DNA of 64,000 bases from Paraburkholderia sabiae (GTDB lineage: Bacteria; Pseudomonadota; Gammaproteobacteria; Burkholderiales; Burkholderiaceae): NCBI RefSeq assembly GCF_030412785.1, contig NZ_CP125296.1, forward strand, positions 1,736,001 through 1,800,000. The letters are read 5' to 3'. The notes under the pieces were generated by a model. It was not told the DNA's origin, searched no databases, and saw nothing but the letters and a program-made list of their open reading frames with translations. The translations under genes were made by a program, and so were the position numbers. Within the stretch, counting starts at the first letter, position 1; every line of letters starts with the position of its first letter. Shown here piece by piece: positions 60,950 through 64,000 of this stretch.

Positions 60950-61909
60950 TCAGCGCGCGTCGGTCGTCTTCTCTTTCCAGCGGTGCGGCGTTTCGCCGAC
61001 GAACTTCTTGAAGACGGTCGTGAAGTGCGCCTGCGAGCGGAAGCCGCAGCTGAGCGCGACATCCATCACGTTGTGCTTCGACGTCACGAGCAGATGCTGT
61101 GCGTGCTCGACACGGCGGCGCAGCAGATATTCATGCGGACGCAGCCCCGTCGCGCGGCGGAATTGCGCGGCGAAATGCATGCGCGTGAGGCCCGCGCTCG
61201 ACGCGATCTCCGCAAGTCCGATGGGTTCGGCGAGATGGGCGTCGACGAATTCGATCACGCGATTCATGCGCCATTGCGGCAGCGGCGCGGCTTCGCGCGT
61301 GCGGCGCGATGCGCCGGCAAAGTGACGGGCGACGACGCGCGACACGATCGCGAGACTCACGCTGTCGGTGAACATCTTGCCGAGCGCGGCGTCGTTGCTC
61401 TGCGACACGGCCAGCGCCTGGCCGAGACGCTCGAGCACCGGGTCGCGGATCAGTTCGGGATCGTCGAGCACGATGTCGCCGTCGCGCGTGTGCTGGAACA
61501 GATCCTGGTAGCACTCGCCGAGCACCTGCTGCGACACGAACAGATGCAGCACGTCGGCGGACGACGCGAACACCGCCTTGGTCGGCACACCGGGCGCCGT
61601 CACCTGCACCGCGCCCGCCGTCAGACGTCCATGCACGAGACGGCGGCCGGCGTGATCGAACGTGAGCGCCGCGCACTTCAGGTTCAGGCCGATGCAGTGA
61701 TCGGCGATGCTGCCTTCGTTCGCGACTTCGAGCGGCGCGTTGCCCGCATGCGTCCAGCGCGCGACGACGACGTTGTCGCGACGCGGCGCAGTATCGAACG
61801 CCGAGGCGTTCACACGCCGCCAGTGCTGCTCGGCGACGATGGGAGAAGCCGGGCGTCGCGCGACGACTTCGGCGAGCGGTGCGGGTAGATCGAGCAGAGT
61901 GGTGGTCAT
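60950..61909 (-). CDS. AraC family transcription regulator
   Basis: The 319 residues have an N-terminal beta-rich sensing domain and a C-terminal AraC domain (about 215-315): PIGLAEIASSAGLTRMHFAA, QFRRATGLRPHEYLLRRRVE, HNVMDVALSCGFRSQAHFTT, VFKKFVGETPHRWK. Both helix-turn-helix units are intact. It precedes DUF3331 on the same strand with 67 bases between. Target unknown. Confidence 0.9.
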   Translation of the reverse strand: MTTTLLDLPAPLAEVVARRPASPIVAEQHWRRVNASAFDTAPRRDNVVVARWTHAGNAPLEVANEGSIADHCIGLNLKCAALTFDHAGRRLVHGRLTAGAVQVTAPGVPTKAVFASSADVLHLFVSQQVLGECYQDLFQHTRDGDIVLDDPELIRDPVLERLGQALAVSQSNDAALGKMFTDSVSLAIVSRVVARHFAGASRRTREAAPLPQWRMNRVIEFVDAHLAEPIGLAEIASSAGLTRMHFAAQFRRATGLRPHEYLLRRRVEHAQHLLVTSKHNVMDVALSCGFRSQAHFTTVFKKFVGETPHRWKEKTTDAR

Positions 61910-62260
61910 GGCAGGTCCATCCGTCAGTGATGTGATTGCGGCTCAAAACAGTGATGCCGCGATGGAATCAAAGTTAATCGCACGGACCTGGCGCGACTAG
62001 CCGTACATACGGTTGCTCACGCAGTCGAATGGTTGAGGCAACCTATATGAAGGTTTAATACGCGCGACCAACGACGCGCACGGACGCGGCTTCGCGTTGA
62101 GCGCGAACGCATGCGGCGGGTCGTCACACATGCGCGCGAACCGAAAAGAAACGAAGGGAAAAGGAAGCTGAAACAGACGCTAAACGAACACCTTGTTGCG
62201 TTCGTTTAGCACTCGGGAGGGAGAGAGGTCAGAGAGTGGACAGCAGCCCGTCAGAGAGCC
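61910..62260. other. Intergenic region with a perfect hairpin
   Basis: No gene seen in 351 bases. Positions 62179-62189 and 62200-62210 form a perfect 11 bp inverted repeat with a 10-base loop. It lies just downstream of the response regulator stop (minus strand, 62261), so it could end that transcript; there is no clear T-run. Confidence 0.55.
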
Positions 62261-62935
62261 TCAGGAACCGCGCTGCGTGCGCGTCGTTGCGCCGGAATCG
62301 AGCGACTTCACGCCGAGCGCTTCCGCCTTCAGAACGAAATCGGCAAGCGAGCGCGATTCCATCTTTTTCATCGCCTGGCCGCGATGGATCTTCACGGTGA
62401 TTTCGCTGAGGTTCATCTCGGCGGCGATCTGCTTGTTCATCAGGCCGCTCGCGACAAAGGCCATCACTTCGCGCTCGCGCGGCGTCAGCGACTCGTACAT
62501 ACGGCGCAGATCGGAAACCGAACGTTCGGACTTTCTGCGCTCCGCGTCCCGCGCGAGCGCGTTCGCGACGGCGTCGAGCATGTCCTGATCGCGGAACGGT
62601 TTGGCGAGAAAGTCCATCGCGCCCGCCTTCATCGCCTTCACGGACATCGCAATGTCGCCGTGTGCCGTCATGAAGATGATGGGCACGCGCACGTCGCCCG
62701 ACGCAATCTGCTCCTGCACGGCGAGACCGCTCTGGCCTTTGAGGCGCACGTCGAGAATCAGGCAACTGGGCATGTCGGGCTTGTCGAACGACAGAAACTC
62801 CTGCGCGGACGCGAACGCCTCGACGCGCAAGCCCACCGAGCGCAGCAGCATCGAGACGGCCGCGCGCATCGAATCGTCGTCGTCGACGACATAGACGATC
62901 GACGGGTCCGGGTCGTTCATTTCATCGCTGCTCAT
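62261..62935 (-). CDS. FixJ/NarL-type response regulator
   Basis: The ATG at 62935 overlaps the kinase stop by 14 bases, so they are coupled. The 224 residues have a receiver (about 12-128) with acidic residues DDDD at 18-21, the phosphorylated Asp62 (LILDVRL), Thr in IIFMTAHGD and Lys in FLAKPFRD. A LuxR-type helix-turn-helix follows (LTPREREVMAFVASGLMNKQ, IAAEMNLSEITVKIHRGQAM). The paired kinase is upstream on the same strand. The signal and targets are unknown. Confidence 0.93.
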   Translation of the reverse strand: MSSDEMNDPDPSIVYVVDDDDSMRAAVSMLLRSVGLRVEAFASAQEFLSFDKPDMPSCLILDVRLKGQSGLAVQEQIASGDVRVPIIFMTAHGDIAMSVKAMKAGAMDFLAKPFRDQDMLDAVANALARDAERRKSERSVSDLRRMYESLTPREREVMAFVASGLMNKQIAAEMNLSEITVKIHRGQAMKKMESRSLADFVLKAEALGVKSLDSGATTRTQRGS

Positions 62936-64000
62936 CGCACGTTCCTTTATCGATCGGCAAAACGAATTGCATCGTCGCGCCCTGTCCTTCCTGAGACTCG
63001 GCCCAGATACGCCCGCCGTGCGCCTCGACGATGGAGCGGCAGATGGACAGGCCCATGCCCATGCCATCCGTCTTCGTCGTGAAGAACGCGTTGAAAAGCC
63101 GCCCGACGTTCTCCTCGCTGATGCCCGTTCCCGAATCTTCGATGACGACCTGTCCGTAATTCCCGTCGACGCGGCTCGTCGCGATCCGCATGCGCCGCGC
63201 GCGGCCCCGCATCTGCTCCGACCCACTTGCCATCGCCTGCACGCCATTCATCACGAGATTGATGACGACCTGCTGCAACTGCACGCGGTCGCCGCAGACG
63301 AGCGGCGGCGGCTCCGCAAAAGTCGCTTCGAGTTCGACGCGCGCGGCGTCGAGTTCGCGCCGCACAAGCTCGATCGATTCTCTCACGATACCGTTCAGGT
63401 CGAGCACGGCCTGGCTCGGATCGCGCTTCTGCGCCATCGAGCGGATTTGCCGGATCACGTCGCTCGCGCGCTTCGCGTCGCGCACCATCTGTCCGATCGA
63501 CTGGCCGACTTCGCCAAGATCGGGCTTCGCGCGATTCAGCCAGCGCGTCGCGGCATCGCCCGCCGTGACGATCGCGGCGAGCGGCTGCGTGACTTCGTGC
63601 GCGATCGACGCCGCCAGTTCGCCGAGCATCGTCACGCGCGTCACGTGCGCGAGTTCCGCCGTCGAGCGGTCGAGTGCGTCCTGCGCAAGCTGCCGCTCCG
63701 TCACGTCCATCAGCGCACCGACGTATTCGATATTCGCCGATTGCGGCACGGCCAGATGCGCGACGTAATGCACGTACTTGATGCGGCCATCGGGCATCTG
63801 CAGCCGATGCTCGACATCGACATACGGCGAGCCCGACATGCCCGCTTCGTAGGTTTCGCGCACCAGCGCGAGATCGTCGGGATGCGTACGCGCGAGAATC
63901 AGTTGCATGCCGGGCATGTAGTCCGGCGAATATTCGAAGATCCGATAAACCTCGTCGGACCACCACATCTCGCCCGCGGGCAGACGCGTCGCGATACTGC
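62922..64000 (-). CDS. PAS-containing sensor histidine kinase, N-terminus cut by window end
   Basis: The reading frame is open to the window edge (residues LPAGEMWWSDEVYRIF precede any start), so only the C-terminal about 358 residues are seen. They hold a PAS fold with PAC (FEYSPDYMPGMQLILARTHP, HRLQMPDGRIKYVHYVAHLA), the H-box ELAASIAHEVTQPLAAIV with the phospho-acceptor His, the N-box VVINLVMNGVQAM, and G1/G2 (IEDSGTGISE, TDGMGMGLSICRSIVEAHGG). No membrane segment is in the visible part. The gene directly precedes its FixJ-type partner, which it overlaps by 14 bases. Confidence 0.92.
   Translation of the reverse strand, partial: SIATRLPAGEMWWSDEVYRIFEYSPDYMPGMQLILARTHPDDLALVRETYEAGMSGSPYVDVEHRLQMPDGRIKYVHYVAHLAVPQSANIEYVGALMDVTERQLAQDALDRSTAELAHVTRVTMLGELAASIAHEVTQPLAAIVTAGDAATRWLNRAKPDLGEVGQSIGQMVRDAKRASDVIRQIRSMAQKRDPSQAVLDLNGIVRESIELVRRELDAARVELEATFAEPPPLVCGDRVQLQQVVINLVMNGVQAMASGSEQMRGRARRMRIATSRVDGNYGQVVIEDSGTGISEENVGRLFNAFFTTKTDGMGMGLSICRSIVEAHGGRIWAESQEGQGATMQFVLPIDKGTCDEQR

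Overview
The window looks like a Paraburkholderia or Caballeronia-type (Burkholderiaceae) replicon. This is inferred from the very high GC content, the dense stock of LysR and AraC regulators, DUF3331, XapX and DUF1275 proteins, a FUSC/DUF1656 efflux operon and the style of the dispersed hairpin repeat. No tRNA, rRNA or CRISPR array was seen, so the genus is an inference.

Region 1 (about 800-16700) is an accessory island with visibly lower GC in parts. Its edges carry inverted copies of one hairpin repeat (841-892 and 16645-16696) and an imperfect 27-28 bp direct repeat that could be att sites (1307-1333 and 16595-16622). It starts with a broken tyrosine recombinase, an S49 phage peptidase that lacks the catalytic serine, and a HEPN-type gene broken by two frameshifts. 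After some orphan small genes comes a type VI secretion (T6SS) cargo module: tssF, vgrG, a DUF4123 adaptor, a lipoprotein (candidate immunity), a DUF2235 phospholipase effector of Tle1 type, a PAAR tip protein and a frameshifted six-repeat zinc-ribbon protein.

Region 2 (16780-30672) is all on the minus strand. Read in the direction of transcription it has: STAND regulator 2, a Tat-type chloroperoxidase-like hydrolase, STAND regulator 1, a YcaC-like hydrolase, a YtcJ-type amidohydrolase with a Cys/His-rich tail, DoxX, XapX, DUF1275, an exported double-VOC protein and an alginate-export-family porin. The porin, periplasmic protein, membrane proteins and hydrolases could serve uptake and breakdown of one unknown substrate under STAND control.

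Region 3 (31151-44814) holds an AraC regulator, an aromatic-acid type efflux operon (FUSC, NodT-type outer membrane protein, DUF1656, HlyD) with a divergent LysR gene, a third STAND regulator, an exported metallo-beta-lactamase-fold hydrolase, a cyclic-nucleotide-domain/thioredoxin-reductase-like flavoprotein and an HD-fold protein whose HD pair reads HN.

Region 4 (45286-64000) contains a flavin monooxygenase with a three-subunit molybdenum hydroxylase (cytochrome c, 2Fe-2S, Mo subunit), two LysR genes, BrkB, a 56-residue protein, a YdeP-type molybdopterin oxidoreductase overlapping a cyanide-insensitive-type cydAB pair, a dehalogenase-like hydrolase, DUF3331, an AraC regulator and a FixJ-type two-component system whose kinase runs off the window.
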